A stretch of 64,000 nucleotides of DNA, from positions 1-64,000 of the forward strand of contig DAOTTU010000103.1 of NCBI GenBank assembly GCA_034437655.1, written 5' to 3'. Shown here piece by piece: positions 9,148 through 18,720 of this stretch; within the stretch, counting starts at the first letter, position 1, and every line of letters begins with the position of its first letter. The notes beneath the pieces were generated by a model. It ran no database searches, was not told the DNA's origin, and worked only from the letters and a program-made list of their open reading frames with translations. A program made the position numbers and the translations under genes. The stretch comes from J027 sp034437655. Its GTDB lineage: Bacteria > Chloroflexota > Anaerolineae > Aggregatilineales > J027.

Positions 9148-10911
9148 ATGTCATTATTTGTTCAAGCGATACTGGCCGCACTGCCGATTATGCTTGCTGC
9201 CGGATTATTGGTTGCGTTTCGCTGGCCCGCCCGGCGTGTGATGCCGCTGGTCTATTTTTTAACGATTGGCATCGGCCTCTTGTTGTGGGAAATGCCCTTC
9301 GATGTGGTGGCGGCTTCAACGATTCAGGGATTGTTCATTACCTTCGATATTTTGCTAATTGTGTTCGGCGCAATTCTGTTGCTGGCCGTACTCAAACAAT
9401 CGGGGGCGATTCCTGTCATCCGGCAAATGTTTGTAGACATCAGCCCAGACCGCCGTATTCAGGTCATCATTATTGCATGGTTATTCGGCTCTTTCCTCGA
9501 AGGCGCGTCGGGCTTTGGCACGCCCGCTGCAATTGTTGCGCCGCTGCTGGTCGCATTGGGGTTCCCGGCGATGGGCGCAGTGATGATCGGATTAATGGTG
9601 CAGAGTACGGCGGTAACCTTTGGTGCGGTGGGAACGCCTGTGATAATCGGGGTAACGGGGGGGCTCGAAAGTCCAGACCTGGCAGCCAGACTGGCCGAAG
9701 CCGACCTGACTTTCAATGATTACCGTTTGCGCATCACGGCGCAGGCTGCCATTATTCACGGTATCGTTGGAACGCTGATGCCGAGCTTTATGGTTATTAT
9801 GATGACCCGCTATTTTGGTGAAAATCGTTCCTGGACGGAAGGACTTTCAATTCTGCCGTTTTCGTTGTTCAGCGGGGTGGCGTTTACCATCCCGTATGCA
9901 CTCACGGGGGTATTGCTTGGCCCTGAATTTCCGTCACTACTCGGGGCGCTGGTCGGGCTTGCGATTGTGATTAGCGCAGCACAACGCGGTTTTCTGGTTC
10001 CTAAAGATACCTGGGACTTCCCGCCGCAGCGTACCTGGCCAGAAGAATGGTTAGGAACCATCGGCGGTGCCGAGAAGACTGCCAGCGAAAACGCCGAATT
10101 GGCCCAGGACGTGCCACAGCTTGAGGTGCCAGTGGAGGAAACGTCACCTGCGCGACCTATGCCGATCTGGTTGGCATGGCTTCCGTATGGGTTGTTGGCG
10201 GTCGGCCTGGTGTTGACGCGCTTGACTGAACTCGGTATTGGGGCATGGCTACAAGACGCGCTACGCATTGAATGGGAAGCTATTTTTGATACGCAGGTTT
10301 CTGCCTCTACCACGCCGCTTTATCTCCCGGCTGGTGTGCTGATTCTCGTCGTGTTTCTCACCATTGGCTTGCACCGTATGCGGGCTAACCAGGTGCAGGC
10401 GGCCTTTTCAGAGGCAAGCGGCATTTTGCTGAGTGCAGGCTTTGTGCTGCTATTTGCCGTGCCGATGGTACGTGTGTACATCAATTCTGGCTTTAACGAC
10501 GCTGACCTGTCGAGTATGCCGATTGCGATGGCCGAATGGGCGGCAGAAAATGTCGGCTCGGTGTGGCCGTTGCTGGCCCCGACGATCGGGGCGCTTGGAG
10601 CGTTTATCGCCGGGAGCAACACCATCAGTAACTTGATGTTCAGCCTCTTTCAATTCAGCATTGCCGACGAATTGTCAATTTCGGGCTCAATGGTCGTGGC
10701 GTTGCAAGCAGTAGGGGCGGCCGCAGGCAACATGATTGCGATTCATAACATTGTTGCGGCAGCAGCCACGGTCGGTTTGTTGGGGCGCGAGGGGGCATTG
10801 TTGCGTAAGACGATCATTCCGCTGGTGTATTACGTCCTCGCCTCTGGACTGCTGGGGCTGGCGGCGATTTACCTGCTCAGCATTGGCGACCCCATCATAA
10901 GTGGCGCATAG
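9148..10911 (+). CDS. lctP: L-lactate permease, LctP family
   Basis: 587 residues with about 13-14 hydrophobic segments across the whole length. The family signatures are present: LFGSFLEGASGFGTPAAIVAPLL (about 111-133, the conserved glycine-rich segment) and MVQSTAVTFGAVGTPV. A charged cytoplasmic loop spans about 290-335. LctP/LldP proteins import L-lactate, and often glycolate, by proton symport. No lactate dehydrogenase or LutABC is in the window. The gene converges on hoxW with three bases between the stops, so the grouping with hydrogenase may be positional only. Confidence 0.9.
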   Translation: MSLFVQAILAALPIMLAAGLLVAFRWPARRVMPLVYFLTIGIGLLLWEMPFDVVAASTIQGLFITFDILLIVFGAILLLAVLKQSGAIPVIRQMFVDISPDRRIQVIIIAWLFGSFLEGASGFGTPAAIVAPLLVALGFPAMGAVMIGLMVQSTAVTFGAVGTPVIIGVTGGLESPDLAARLAEADLTFNDYRLRITAQAAIIHGIVGTLMPSFMVIMMTRYFGENRSWTEGLSILPFSLFSGVAFTIPYALTGVLLGPEFPSLLGALVGLAIVISAAQRGFLVPKDTWDFPPQRTWPEEWLGTIGGAEKTASENAELAQDVPQLEVPVEETSPARPMPIWLAWLPYGLLAVGLVLTRLTELGIGAWLQDALRIEWEAIFDTQVSASTTPLYLPAGVLILVVFLTIGLHRMRANQVQAAFSEASGILLSAGFVLLFAVPMVRVYINSGFNDADLSSMPIAMAEWAAENVGSVWPLLAPTIGALGAFIAGSNTISNLMFSLFQFSIADELSISGSMVVALQAVGAAAGNMIAIHNIVAAAATVGLLGREGALLRKTIIPLVYYVLASGLLGLAAIYLLSIGDPIISGA

Positions 10912-10914
10912 CAA

Positions 10915-11343
10915 TCATTCCAGCAGGCGTTTGATCTGTGCAATGGCTTCAGGGATTGCGTCACGGACGGGGTCAGAAAGACTATCGCCAAAGTCGAAGG
11001 CTTGCCCGGTGATGGTGACCAGATGCGCAGGCGGACAGGCATTATACAGCGTTTGGGCGATGTAGAGCATTTCAGCCGGGCCGAGTGAATGCGTGTCGCC
11101 GGCCGTACTGGCAGGGGTCAGTGCTTTAACCTGTATTTTGCCGGGTGACGTTCCAAGTTCAGCATCAACAAAAACCACACCAGAAACAGTCGCAATGGTG
11201 GCCGCGATTTCTGGCATAAGCTGGTGGGTTTGTATTACCTGCACAGCGGTGTTAGTGTAGTGCGGGGCAAGCTGTGCAGCAATTTGCCAGCCTACCCCGT
11301 CATCCTGGCGCATGGTGTTCCCATAGCCAACGAGCAGTTTCAT
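10915..11343 (-). CDS. hoxW: Hydrogenase maturation endopeptidase HoxW
   Basis: 142 residues, peptidase family M52 (HyaD/HybD/HoxW). The N-terminal GYGNTMRQDDGVGW (residues 6-19) carries the conserved G-x-G-N-x-x-R-x-D-D-G. Nickel-sensing acidic residues and the histidine in PPAHLVTITGQ match the family layout. It should remove the 24-residue tail of HoxH after nickel insertion. It is the last gene of the hox operon and overlaps the hoxH stop region by one base, which suggests translational coupling. Confidence 0.88.
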   Translation of the reverse strand: MKLLVGYGNTMRQDDGVGWQIAAQLAPHYTNTAVQVIQTHQLMPEIAATIATVSGVVFVDAELGTSPGKIQVKALTPASTAGDTHSLGPAEMLYIAQTLYNACPPAHLVTITGQAFDFGDSLSDPVRDAIPEAIAQIKRLLE

Positions 11344-12761
11344 TAGCGCGTTATGGTATCCACTACCGAACCATCTGGCGCTTTGAGTTCAACGTGCAGG
11401 GGCATCTGACCAATGGCGTGTGTAGAGCAGCTCAGACATGGGTCAAAGGTACGAATCACGGCTTCAACACGGTTGAGCATCCCTTCTTGAATGTTGTTCC
11501 CGTCCACGAAACGCTTGGCAACCTGATAGACGCCTTTGTCCATCGCCAGGTTGTTATTACCCGTGGCGATAATAAGGTTCGCCCATGTGATCATGCCGTT
11601 GTCATCGACTTTATAGTGATGCAACAGCGTGCCGCGTGGCGCTTCAGAGATACCGACACCTTCAAGATTGTTCACGTTCGCCAGTGCTTTGACATGTGTA
11701 TCGAGGATATTCGGTTCATTGAGCAATTGCTCGATGCGCTCAATACCGTACAGGATTTCGATCAACCGGGTGTAGTGGAAGTAGAAGGAACTCTGCCGTT
11801 CTTCCCAATCCAGCGATTGATATTCCTTCAGCGCTGCATCAGCCAGTGGTGTGCCAGCATGGGTGGCCATGTTCAGGCGTGCCAGCGGCCCAACACGGTA
11901 CATACCGTCGGGGTAGCCCAGCGGACGATAGTACGGCGACTTGAGGTATGAAAAATCTTCAACCGCTTCACCGATGGAGGCAGCATAGTCACGGTGTTCA
12001 ATGTCAGTGACATGTTCGCCGTTCGCATCAATCAAACGCAGGATACCGTCGTAGTGTTCCAGCGAGCCATCTTCGTTGATCATGCCCATGTACATTGTTG
12101 GGAAGTTGGCGAAAACGGCGATTTCGTCACGGAATTGGTCAATCAGCGGAATAAACCAGTTCAGCGCTTCCTGGGCCAGTTGCTTGACTTCAGCAATTTC
12201 ACCAAGAATCTCATCGCGTGTGGTTTCGGACAGCGGTTCTGTAACGCCACCGGCGACGACCCAATCTGAGTGAATACGGCGGCCGCCCAGCCGTTCGATT
12301 ACCTGCTGCCCAAACTGACGCAGGCGCACACCGTTGCGTGCCAGTTCAGGGTTGGCTTCTAGCATGCCGAAAATGTTGCGCTTGTTCGGGTCGCTATCCA
12401 TGCCCAGAATCAAGTCTGGCGCAGAGAGGTAAAAAACGCTCAGCGCGTGAGATTGGATGATCTGGCCCAGATTGAAGATTTTACGCAGGGTGACGGCCGT
12501 AGGTGGAATGTTAATCGCCAGCAAATCGTCACACGCTTTGCCCGCAGCAATCAGATGGCTAACCGGGCAAATACCGCAGATTCGGGCCATCAGCCCCGGC
12601 ATTTCACGGAAGGGACGCCCTTCTGCGAATTTTTCAAAGCCGCGCAGTTGGGTTACATGGAAATGTGCATCCGAAACGTCGCCAGCATCATCCAGATAGA
12701 TCGTGATTTTCCCGTGGCCCTCAATGCGGGTGACGGGATCAATTGTAATTGTTTGAGACAT
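11343..12761 (-). CDS. hoxH: NAD-reducing bidirectional [NiFe] hydrogenase large subunit HoxH
   Basis: 472 residues, group 3d type. Ligands of the Ni-Fe site are visible: N-terminal RICGICPVSH (Cys62, Cys65) and C-terminal DPCLSCSTH (Cys442, Cys445, His448). A 24-residue extension follows His448 and should be cut by HoxW. Glu14 in TRIEGHG is the conserved proton-path residue. The protein forms the H2-activating module with HoxY in the cytoplasm and exchanges electrons with NAD(H) through HoxEFU. It lies nine bases downstream of hoxY. Confidence 0.95.
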   Translation of the reverse strand: MSQTITIDPVTRIEGHGKITIYLDDAGDVSDAHFHVTQLRGFEKFAEGRPFREMPGLMARICGICPVSHLIAAGKACDDLLAINIPPTAVTLRKIFNLGQIIQSHALSVFYLSAPDLILGMDSDPNKRNIFGMLEANPELARNGVRLRQFGQQVIERLGGRRIHSDWVVAGGVTEPLSETTRDEILGEIAEVKQLAQEALNWFIPLIDQFRDEIAVFANFPTMYMGMINEDGSLEHYDGILRLIDANGEHVTDIEHRDYAASIGEAVEDFSYLKSPYYRPLGYPDGMYRVGPLARLNMATHAGTPLADAALKEYQSLDWEERQSSFYFHYTRLIEILYGIERIEQLLNEPNILDTHVKALANVNNLEGVGISEAPRGTLLHHYKVDDNGMITWANLIIATGNNNLAMDKGVYQVAKRFVDGNNIQEGMLNRVEAVIRTFDPCLSCSTHAIGQMPLHVELKAPDGSVVDTITR

Positions 12762-12770
12762 TAAGTACTC

Positions 12771-13298
12771 CTAACCGAAACGCGGCGAAAATTCAGGAGT
12801 TTCGCCATTAATCAAGGCAATCAGGACGTCGCGAATGACCGGCCCCGGGGGTGGGCAACCGGGCAAGTAGTGGTCCACATGGACGACGGTATGCACCGGG
12901 CGCAGCACAGGCAATAACTCTGGAACATCGCGGCTGGGCGGTTTTGGATTGACGTCGGCGGTATCAACGTAAGCGCGTTCTTCGACTGCTGCTACGGGGA
13001 AGCGATTACGCATCGCCGGGACATTACCCGTAATGGCGCAGTCACCAAGTGATAGCAGTAGTTTGGTGTGTGGGCGAATCTTCATGATCTTCGCACGGTC
13101 ATCAACGCTGCTGACGCCGCCTTCAACCAGGGTCAGGTCTACCATGTCGGGGAAAACTTTATTGTCTACGAGTGGGCTGTATACCAGGTCAACCCGGTCT
13201 GCAATATCGAGCAGCACCTGGTCAATGTCCAGGAAGGACATATGACAACCCGAACAACCATCTAACCATACCGTCGCTAATTTGATTTTATTTACCAT
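12771..13298 (-). CDS. hoxY: [NiFe] hydrogenase small subunit HoxY
   Basis: 175 residues from ATG at 13298, chosen because GAGG sits six bases upstream. A GTG four codons earlier (13310) is the alternative. Four cysteines for the proximal [4Fe-4S] cluster are present: Cys15 and Cys18 (DGCSGCHMS), Cys87 (LGDCAITG) and Cys148 (LPGCPPPG). The short length without a second and third cluster is typical of group 3 enzymes. No Tat signal is present, fitting a cytoplasmic enzyme. The start overlaps the end of hoxU by 11 bases. Confidence 0.93.
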   Translation of the reverse strand: MVNKIKLATVWLDGCSGCHMSFLDIDQVLLDIADRVDLVYSPLVDNKVFPDMVDLTLVEGGVSSVDDRAKIMKIRPHTKLLLSLGDCAITGNVPAMRNRFPVAAVEERAYVDTADVNPKPPSRDVPELLPVLRPVHTVVHVDHYLPGCPPPGPVIRDVLIALINGETPEFSPRFG

Positions 13299-14001
13299 TA
13301 TCAACCTCACGCATTGTCTTCAAATACGGCAAAAATTCCTTGTCTTTTTCCATTTCACCAATGGCACGCGACTTCTTGAACAACGCACCTGTTGGGCAAA
13401 CCTGAATGCATTTGCCACATTCGGTACAGGTCGGTGATTCTGCCCACAATCCATTAAGGTCTGTTACGACCTGAGCATCAATCCCGCGTCCAGAAACGTT
13501 CCATGTATGAGCGCCTTCGATTTCGCCGCAAACTCGAACGCACCGTGAACACAGTATACAACGATTGTGATCAATGCCATAACGGTAATGCGAAATATCA
13601 ATACCCTTGTCAGGGTAACGGTAGTCAAGGCTGGTGTGGTCTACGCCGAGATATTCTGCCATTGACTGCAACTCGCAGTGACCATTGGACACACACACTG
13701 CGCATACATGGTTGCCTTCAACAAAGAGCATTTCGATCAGGGTGCGCCGATAGGTTAACAAGCGTTCGGTATCGGTGAAAACTTCCATGCCTTCTTGCAC
13801 CTTTGTTGCGCAAGCCGGCAGCAGTTTGTTAGAACCCGCCACCTCGACAATACAGAGCCGACACGCACCGATGGGGGTCAGGCCGTCAATGTTGCACAGG
13901 GTGGGGATGTAAATATCATTTTCGCGGGCGATGTCGAGAATGCTTTCCTCTTGGCGGCCACTGACATCCTGCCCATTAATTTGAAAGGTTTTAACTGACA
14001 T
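13288..14001 (-). CDS. hoxU: Hydrogenase diaphorase subunit HoxU (NuoG-like ferredoxin subunit)
   Basis: 237 residues. A plant-type [2Fe-2S] domain comes first (Cys36, 47, 50, 64), then a NuoG-type His/Cys3 [4Fe-4S] site (His98, Cys100, 103, 109, in NHVCAVCVSNGHC), then two ferredoxin-like [4Fe-4S] motifs (Cys148/151/154 and Cys192/195/198, with the usual swapped Cys202 and Cys158). This subunit carries electrons between HoxYH and HoxEF. Eleven bases separate it from hoxF. Confidence 0.94.
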   Translation of the reverse strand: MSVKTFQINGQDVSGRQEESILDIARENDIYIPTLCNIDGLTPIGACRLCIVEVAGSNKLLPACATKVQEGMEVFTDTERLLTYRRTLIEMLFVEGNHVCAVCVSNGHCELQSMAEYLGVDHTSLDYRYPDKGIDISHYRYGIDHNRCILCSRCVRVCGEIEGAHTWNVSGRGIDAQVVTDLNGLWAESPTCTECGKCIQVCPTGALFKKSRAIGEMEKDKEFLPYLKTMREVDNGK

Positions 14002-14012
14002 GCGAGTCTCCT

Positions 14013-15623
14013 CTAAACAGACTGTGGTGTCCTGGCAAGACGTTCCACATATTCATCACGGAAGTAGCGTATGGTGCTGACGACAGGGTTTGGCGCTGAC
14101 TGTCCTAAACCGCAGAGGCTGGTGCTGCTCACAGCATCGCAGAGGTACTCTAGCAGTTCCAGGTCTTGCGGGGTGGCTTCATGGTTCATAAAACGGCCGA
14201 GAATGTCATACATCTGCGCAGTCCCGACACGGCATGGAATACACTTACCGCAGGACTCATCCATGCTGAATTCCATGAAATAACGGGCCACCTGCACCAT
14301 TGACGAGGTGTCATCCATGACGACCATCCCGCCAGACCCCATAATTGAGCCGAGTTCCGTCAGGGATTCGAAGTCAACGGGGGTGTCGAGGTGCGCCGCC
14401 GGGATACATCCACCAGAAGGGCCACCCGTTTGCACGGCTTTGAACTGATGGCCATCGGGGATGCCGCCGCCAATGTCTTCGATGATTTCACGTAGCGAGA
14501 TACCCATCGGCACTTCAATCAGCCCGACGCGGTTGATCTTGCCAGAGAGTGCAAACACCTTGGTGCCTTTGCTGCTTTCGGTGCCAATGCCTGCATACCA
14601 GTCGCTACCGTTGGCGATGATCGGCGCGACGTTGGCGAAGGTTTCGACGTTGTTGATAAGTGTTGGGTGTCCCCAGAGGCCTTTTTCGGCGGGGTAGGGT
14701 GGGCGCGGACGGGGATGACCACGGTTGCCTTCAATCGACGCCAGCAGTGCCGTTTCTTCGCCACAGACGAACGCCCCGGCACCCAGCCGCAACTCAATGT
14801 TGAAGCTGAAGGGTGAGTCAAAGATATTCTTACCCAGAAAGCCCATCTTTTCAGCCTGACGAATCGCGCGCTTCAGGCGTTTAATACCGAGTACATACTC
14901 GCCGCGAATGTAGATGTAGCCTTCGCTGGCACCAACGGCATAGCCCGCAAGCGCCATGCCTTCGAGTACGCGATGGGGGTCGCTTTCCATGATACTGCGG
15001 TCCATAAATGCGCCGGGGTCGCCTTCGTCACCGTTGCAAACGACATATTTCATGGTGCCGTCCATTTTGGCGACAGTACTCCACTTCAAGCCTGTGGGGT
15101 AGCCCGCACCGCCACGCCCACGCAAGCCGCTCGCCGTGATTTCTTTGACGACTTCGGCCGGGGTCATTTCGGTGGTGGCTTTCATCAACGCTTCGTAGCC
15201 ACCATGTGACATGGAGGATTCGATTTCCTGCGGGTCTATCCGGCCAGCGTTGGAGAGTACAATGCGCTGCTGGCGCTGGAAGAAGGGGTTGTCTTGCGGC
15301 AGCTTGATGCGCTCAACAGGATCATTACCCAGCGCTTCGATAATTTCGTCGGCGTCTTCGGGTACAACTGTCTGGTACAGATAGTCGCTCGGCTCAAGTT
15401 CAATAATCGGCCCCGCACCACACAGCCCCAAACACCCCACGCCTTTAAGCTGGCATGTTTTCTGCATATCATGGCTTTTAATGCTAGCTTTTATCGCGTC
15501 AAAGACTTTTTTACTACCTGTCGCTTCACAACCAGACGAGGTGCAAACGTTGATACTATGGTCAAAAGCGGCTTCTTTTTCACGTTGTTTGTGTACGATT
15601 TCTTCAAATTCTTCACGTAACAT
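14013..15623 (-). CDS. hoxF: Hydrogenase diaphorase subunit HoxF (NuoF-like, FMN/NAD site)
   Basis: 536 residues. An N-terminal thioredoxin-like [2Fe-2S] domain has Cys27, 32, 64 and 68. The NuoF core follows with the FMN/NADH loop GRGGAGYPTGLKWS and NGDEGDPGAFMDRS, and a C-terminal [4Fe-4S] site with Cys458, 461, 464 and Cys504. It oxidises or reduces NAD(H) in the soluble hydrogenase. The ATG at 15623 overlaps the end of hoxE by 11 bases and has AGGAG ten bases upstream. Confidence 0.95.
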   Translation of the reverse strand: MLREEFEEIVHKQREKEAAFDHSINVCTSSGCEATGSKKVFDAIKASIKSHDMQKTCQLKGVGCLGLCGAGPIIELEPSDYLYQTVVPEDADEIIEALGNDPVERIKLPQDNPFFQRQQRIVLSNAGRIDPQEIESSMSHGGYEALMKATTEMTPAEVVKEITASGLRGRGGAGYPTGLKWSTVAKMDGTMKYVVCNGDEGDPGAFMDRSIMESDPHRVLEGMALAGYAVGASEGYIYIRGEYVLGIKRLKRAIRQAEKMGFLGKNIFDSPFSFNIELRLGAGAFVCGEETALLASIEGNRGHPRPRPPYPAEKGLWGHPTLINNVETFANVAPIIANGSDWYAGIGTESSKGTKVFALSGKINRVGLIEVPMGISLREIIEDIGGGIPDGHQFKAVQTGGPSGGCIPAAHLDTPVDFESLTELGSIMGSGGMVVMDDTSSMVQVARYFMEFSMDESCGKCIPCRVGTAQMYDILGRFMNHEATPQDLELLEYLCDAVSSTSLCGLGQSAPNPVVSTIRYFRDEYVERLARTPQSV

Positions 15624-16116
15624 CTTTTATTTTCTCCTGTACAATTTCTACGACGTTATCTGGTGTGAGTTTACCAACCATCTCACCGTCAACGACTGCC
15701 ACGGGTGCCAGCCCACACGCACCGACACAGTGCGCACCGAGCAGTGCAAAATTGCCATCTTCCGTAATGTCGCCGGGTTCAATATTAAAGGCTTCGGCCA
15801 GCGCGTCTGACATTTCGTGGCTGCCCTTGATGTAGCAGGCTGTGCCCATGCAGACCACGCAGTTATGTTTCGCGGGGGGTTTGAGGCTAAAGAAATGATA
15901 GAACGTTGCCACGCCATAGGCCTTGCTGAGTGGCACCTGCAAACGATGGGCGACGTAGGTCAATGACTCGTCATCGAGGTAGCCAAAGGCTTCCTGTACA
16001 GAATGCAGTGTCTCAATCAACGCCTGGGGGGTATAGCCGTAGCGCCGCATTGTTGCCCCGACGATGCGCCAGCGCTTGTCGTCGGTGGGGGTCGGGATTT
16101 CTTTGATTTTAGCCAT
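15613..16116 (-). CDS. hoxE: Hydrogenase diaphorase subunit HoxE (NuoE-like [2Fe-2S])
   Basis: 167 residues from the ATG at 16116, which has GGAG about ten bases upstream; an in-frame ATG at 16134 is possible but lacks such a site. The [2Fe-2S] ligands are Cys89, Cys94, Cys130 and Cys134 (VCMGTAC and HCVGACG). HoxE is found in five-subunit cyanobacterial-type enzymes and is absent from the classical Ralstonia SH, so the enzyme here is of the HoxEFUYH kind. It opens the operon. Confidence 0.93.
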   Translation of the reverse strand: MAKIKEIPTPTDDKRWRIVGATMRRYGYTPQALIETLHSVQEAFGYLDDESLTYVAHRLQVPLSKAYGVATFYHFFSLKPPAKHNCVVCMGTACYIKGSHEMSDALAEAFNIEPGDITEDGNFALLGAHCVGACGLAPVAVVDGEMVGKLTPDNVVEIVQEKIKDVT

Positions 16117-16215
16117 AAGAAGTATACTCCACAATGAAACGATCTTTACACTTCATTGTGACAGACAAGGACACCTTAACTCATTGGCATAGCTCCCGGA
16201 TGCTGGTGAAGTTTG

Positions 16216-16506
16216 TCATAAATAGGCGTAGACTTGCAGGATTTCGGGCACACCGACGTTTGCAATGTGTGCTGCCGGGATCGCCTGTAGGGTCAGGGTA
16301 AAGGTAAACGCAAGCGGGGTATGGCAATCCGATCCGCTGTGTGAGCGCCCTTCAGGGCTGTTCACGCACACCACCTGCATAGCCTCGTCCTTCAGGGCGA
16401 AGGAAACTACCGCCCTGTACCAATAGCGTGCCAGATGTGCCCTAAAGCGCTCCAATGGCTTGCCGCTCGGTGTGGCCTCCCCTACAGTGTAGACATCTAT
16501 ACGCAT
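16216..16506 (-). CDS. Doubtful small hypothetical protein
   Basis: A 96-residue reading frame in the gap between hoxE and the secreted-protein gene, on the hox strand. It has a mixed, protein-like composition (RAHLARYWYRAVVSF...), but I recognise no family, no ribosome-binding site precedes its ATG, and there is no signal peptide. It may be spurious. If real, it would lie just upstream of hoxE. Confidence 0.25.
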   Translation of the reverse strand: MRIDVYTVGEATPSGKPLERFRAHLARYWYRAVVSFALKDEAMQVVCVNSPEGRSHSGSDCHTPLAFTFTLTLQAIPAAHIANVGVPEILQVYAYL

Positions 16507-16533
16507 TGAACTTATCAGAGAGGCGACTACTCC

Positions 16534-18177
16534 ATGTTGAGAGCATTTTCCTTGTCTTGAGCGCTACCATACTCTTCTTATTGTTACCGTCACCATCCAC
16601 AACCGCGCAAACGTCTCCCACGCAAACCTTTGACTGGCAGGAACAGGGTATCAGCCTTAATTACCCGGCAGGGTGGGGCGATGCGGCCGTCATCACCGAA
16701 GAAGCGGCGGTTATTCGTGCGTCTGATGCTGATTTTGATGTTATGAATCCTGATGGATTGACGTTCTTTGTGGTGGCGTTGGAGGATAAGCTGCAACCAA
16801 TGGCGGCTCAGTCTGACGTGCGCTCGCTCAGTGAGTGGATGCTGTACCGCGTCAATGATCGGCTGGAGATACCCCTCGGCAGCGTCGAAACGATTCTGGT
16901 GCAAAGCCTTCCCTATGGCACCGTCGCGACACCGCGCCTGACCGAAAACGATTTGAATGCGCAGTATGCCGTTATTGTTGGTGCGCGGTCTTTTGCGATG
17001 CTGCTGCTGGACCCGGCTGGTGTGGCGACTGCGAATGACTGGTTCGCTGTGCTGGACTCGCTTCAGGTCGAGAGCGCAGCGGACATCGTGCCGGTGTCAC
17101 CTGTGCCAGACAATGACGTGATTGAAAATTTCGAGACTGTGACAGCGGCCAGCGCCTTCACACCCTACACGGTAGATACGGATGCAGCATGGATAGATGC
17201 CTATTTGCAGGCACCAGCGGGGGCCGTGCCACTGAATTTTGTGCTTTCAGACGCCAGCGGCGATGAAATCTTTGAAACGGGCTATCTGTTGGAAAGTGAC
17301 CCTGAAACTGGCCGCCTCGTGATGCACTTTCCGACCAATGGCAACCCGCCCTATACCGTCACAGCGCTTGCCCCTGATGATGTGCCGCTCTCACTGACGG
17401 CTGCTGGCCATGACTACCCTATGCCTGTGCTGGACTTTGCCAGTAGTGGCGCTTGCGGCTGGCATTCAAGCCTTAACAACATTGGATGACACACCCACGC
17501 CGACGGTGGATGTGTTCGTCAACGCAGGCGAAACCCCGTTAGTGCCTATCCCGTTATTTGTTGATGAAGGTGACTTGCTGAGTGCTTATCTGGTGCCAGG
17601 TGATCCAGTTATTTTGACACCCAATCTGCGGATTGACATTGGCCCCTATCAGCGTGTGTTCAGCTCTGGCTATTCTGGCAGCGGAATGAATACGCTCATT
17701 GCAAATGTGGCGTTACCTCTGGCCGGCATCTATACCCTGCGCACGTCAGAATATACCGCCTTTGATGGTTTTCGTGAGCCGCCTCCTGTCTCCGTGAGTG
17801 TGCAGGCCGTGGTTACAGACGCTGCGCTGACCTTTACAACCGAAGACGGTGTGTCACAGGGCCCGGTCACGTTGCAAGACCTTGCACCCGGCACACCAGC
17901 GAATGGCACCTTAGAAACCCCCTTGAGTGTCGATGTCTGGACCCTGACCCTCCCTGAAAGTGATTCCCCGCAGACCGTGACGGTGACAATTGAAGGTGCA
18001 GGAGCGTTGCGGGCCGGTGTTTTTGTACCGTTTTCGAATTTCACCAGCGAGTATCTAGGCGAGGCGACAACGGATACTCCGCTCAGCGTGGCTACTGAAT
18101 TTCGAGCGTTCAGGATTCATGTGATTGCAGAGGGGATGAACACAGGCGACTATACCCTCACCGCTACCGTCGAATAG
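16534..18177 (+). pseudogene. Secreted beta-rich protein with two apparent frameshifts
   Basis: Three frame segments look like one protein of about 545 residues. An ATG at 16534 follows AGAGAGG by ten bases and encodes MLRAF before running out of frame at a TTTT run. The next frame supplies LVLSATILFLLL, completing a good signal peptide, and continues to about 17450. The last frame resumes near 17455 with ALAAGIQALTTLDDTPTPTV and ends at 18177. One extra base near 16547 and one fewer near 17440-17460 would restore a single frame. The mature part has repeated all-beta segments, the last resembling a PPC-type domain (GIYTLRTSEYTAF, then GDYTLTATVE). No catalytic motif is seen. An unshifted alternative starts at 16455 but has an implausible N-terminus. 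Confidence 0.55.
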
Positions 18178-18192
18178 CAGCACCAGCCCGCG

Positions 18193-18720
18193 TTATCTGT
18201 TCTCAGCGTTGAGGGCGGTGTAAGTGGACTGCGTTTTGATGAGGTGCCGCATGCGGCCCGGGCTGTGCTTACGAAAGAAGCCCCATAGTTTGCGCGGCCC
18301 GAGCTTTTGCATCGCAAATCCCAGCACACGGGGCGGCAGTCGCCAGATGGGAATGCGCCGAAAACCCATACCTTGTAACATCTTGTCCACGGCTGTATTG
18401 CGTGTGACAGCGTATAGGTTGCGACCGCTGTTCCCCACATGCACGACTACATCTTCCATAATCTGCTTGCCGAGTCCCTGCCCCCGAAAACGTTTGACCA
18501 TATAAAATGGGCCAATTTCTGCCCACTGATCGTTGATTACCACCCATGCGCCGAAACCGACGAGTTCATCGTCAACATAGGTGAAACGAATCGTCTCTGC
18601 TGCTAACAGTTGTTGGAGTTCGGCCAGGCTTAATGCACCAATAAACGGCGATTGATTGACTTCTTCAAGCAAGGCTTCAAGGGCTGCGATGGAGCGTAGG
18701 GCTGACGTTGACTCAATCAT
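18193..18720 (-). CDS. GNAT-family N-acetyltransferase
   Basis: 175 residues from ATG at 18720 (AGGA eight bases upstream). The acetyl-CoA binding motif A is VKRFRGQGLGKQIMEDVV (R-x-x-G-x-G/A type), followed by NLYAVTRNTAVDKMLQGMGF as motif B, the usual GNAT order. The start overlaps the stop of the upstream PIG-L fusion gene (ATGATTGA), so the two are probably translated together: one removes and the other could add acyl groups. The acceptor is unknown. The C-terminal 50 residues are basic and outside the GNAT core. Confidence 0.82.
   Translation of the reverse strand: MIESTSALRSIAALEALLEEVNQSPFIGALSLAELQQLLAAETIRFTYVDDELVGFGAWVVINDQWAEIGPFYMVKRFRGQGLGKQIMEDVVVHVGNSGRNLYAVTRNTAVDKMLQGMGFRRIPIWRLPPRVLGFAMQKLGPRKLWGFFRKHSPGRMRHLIKTQSTYTALNAENR

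Noticed and set aside
16156..16168. TTGT-N5-ACAA upstream of hoxE as a Rex/FNR-type redox operator
   Set aside because: The arms are only four bases and do not match the 18-base Rex or the FNR consensus.
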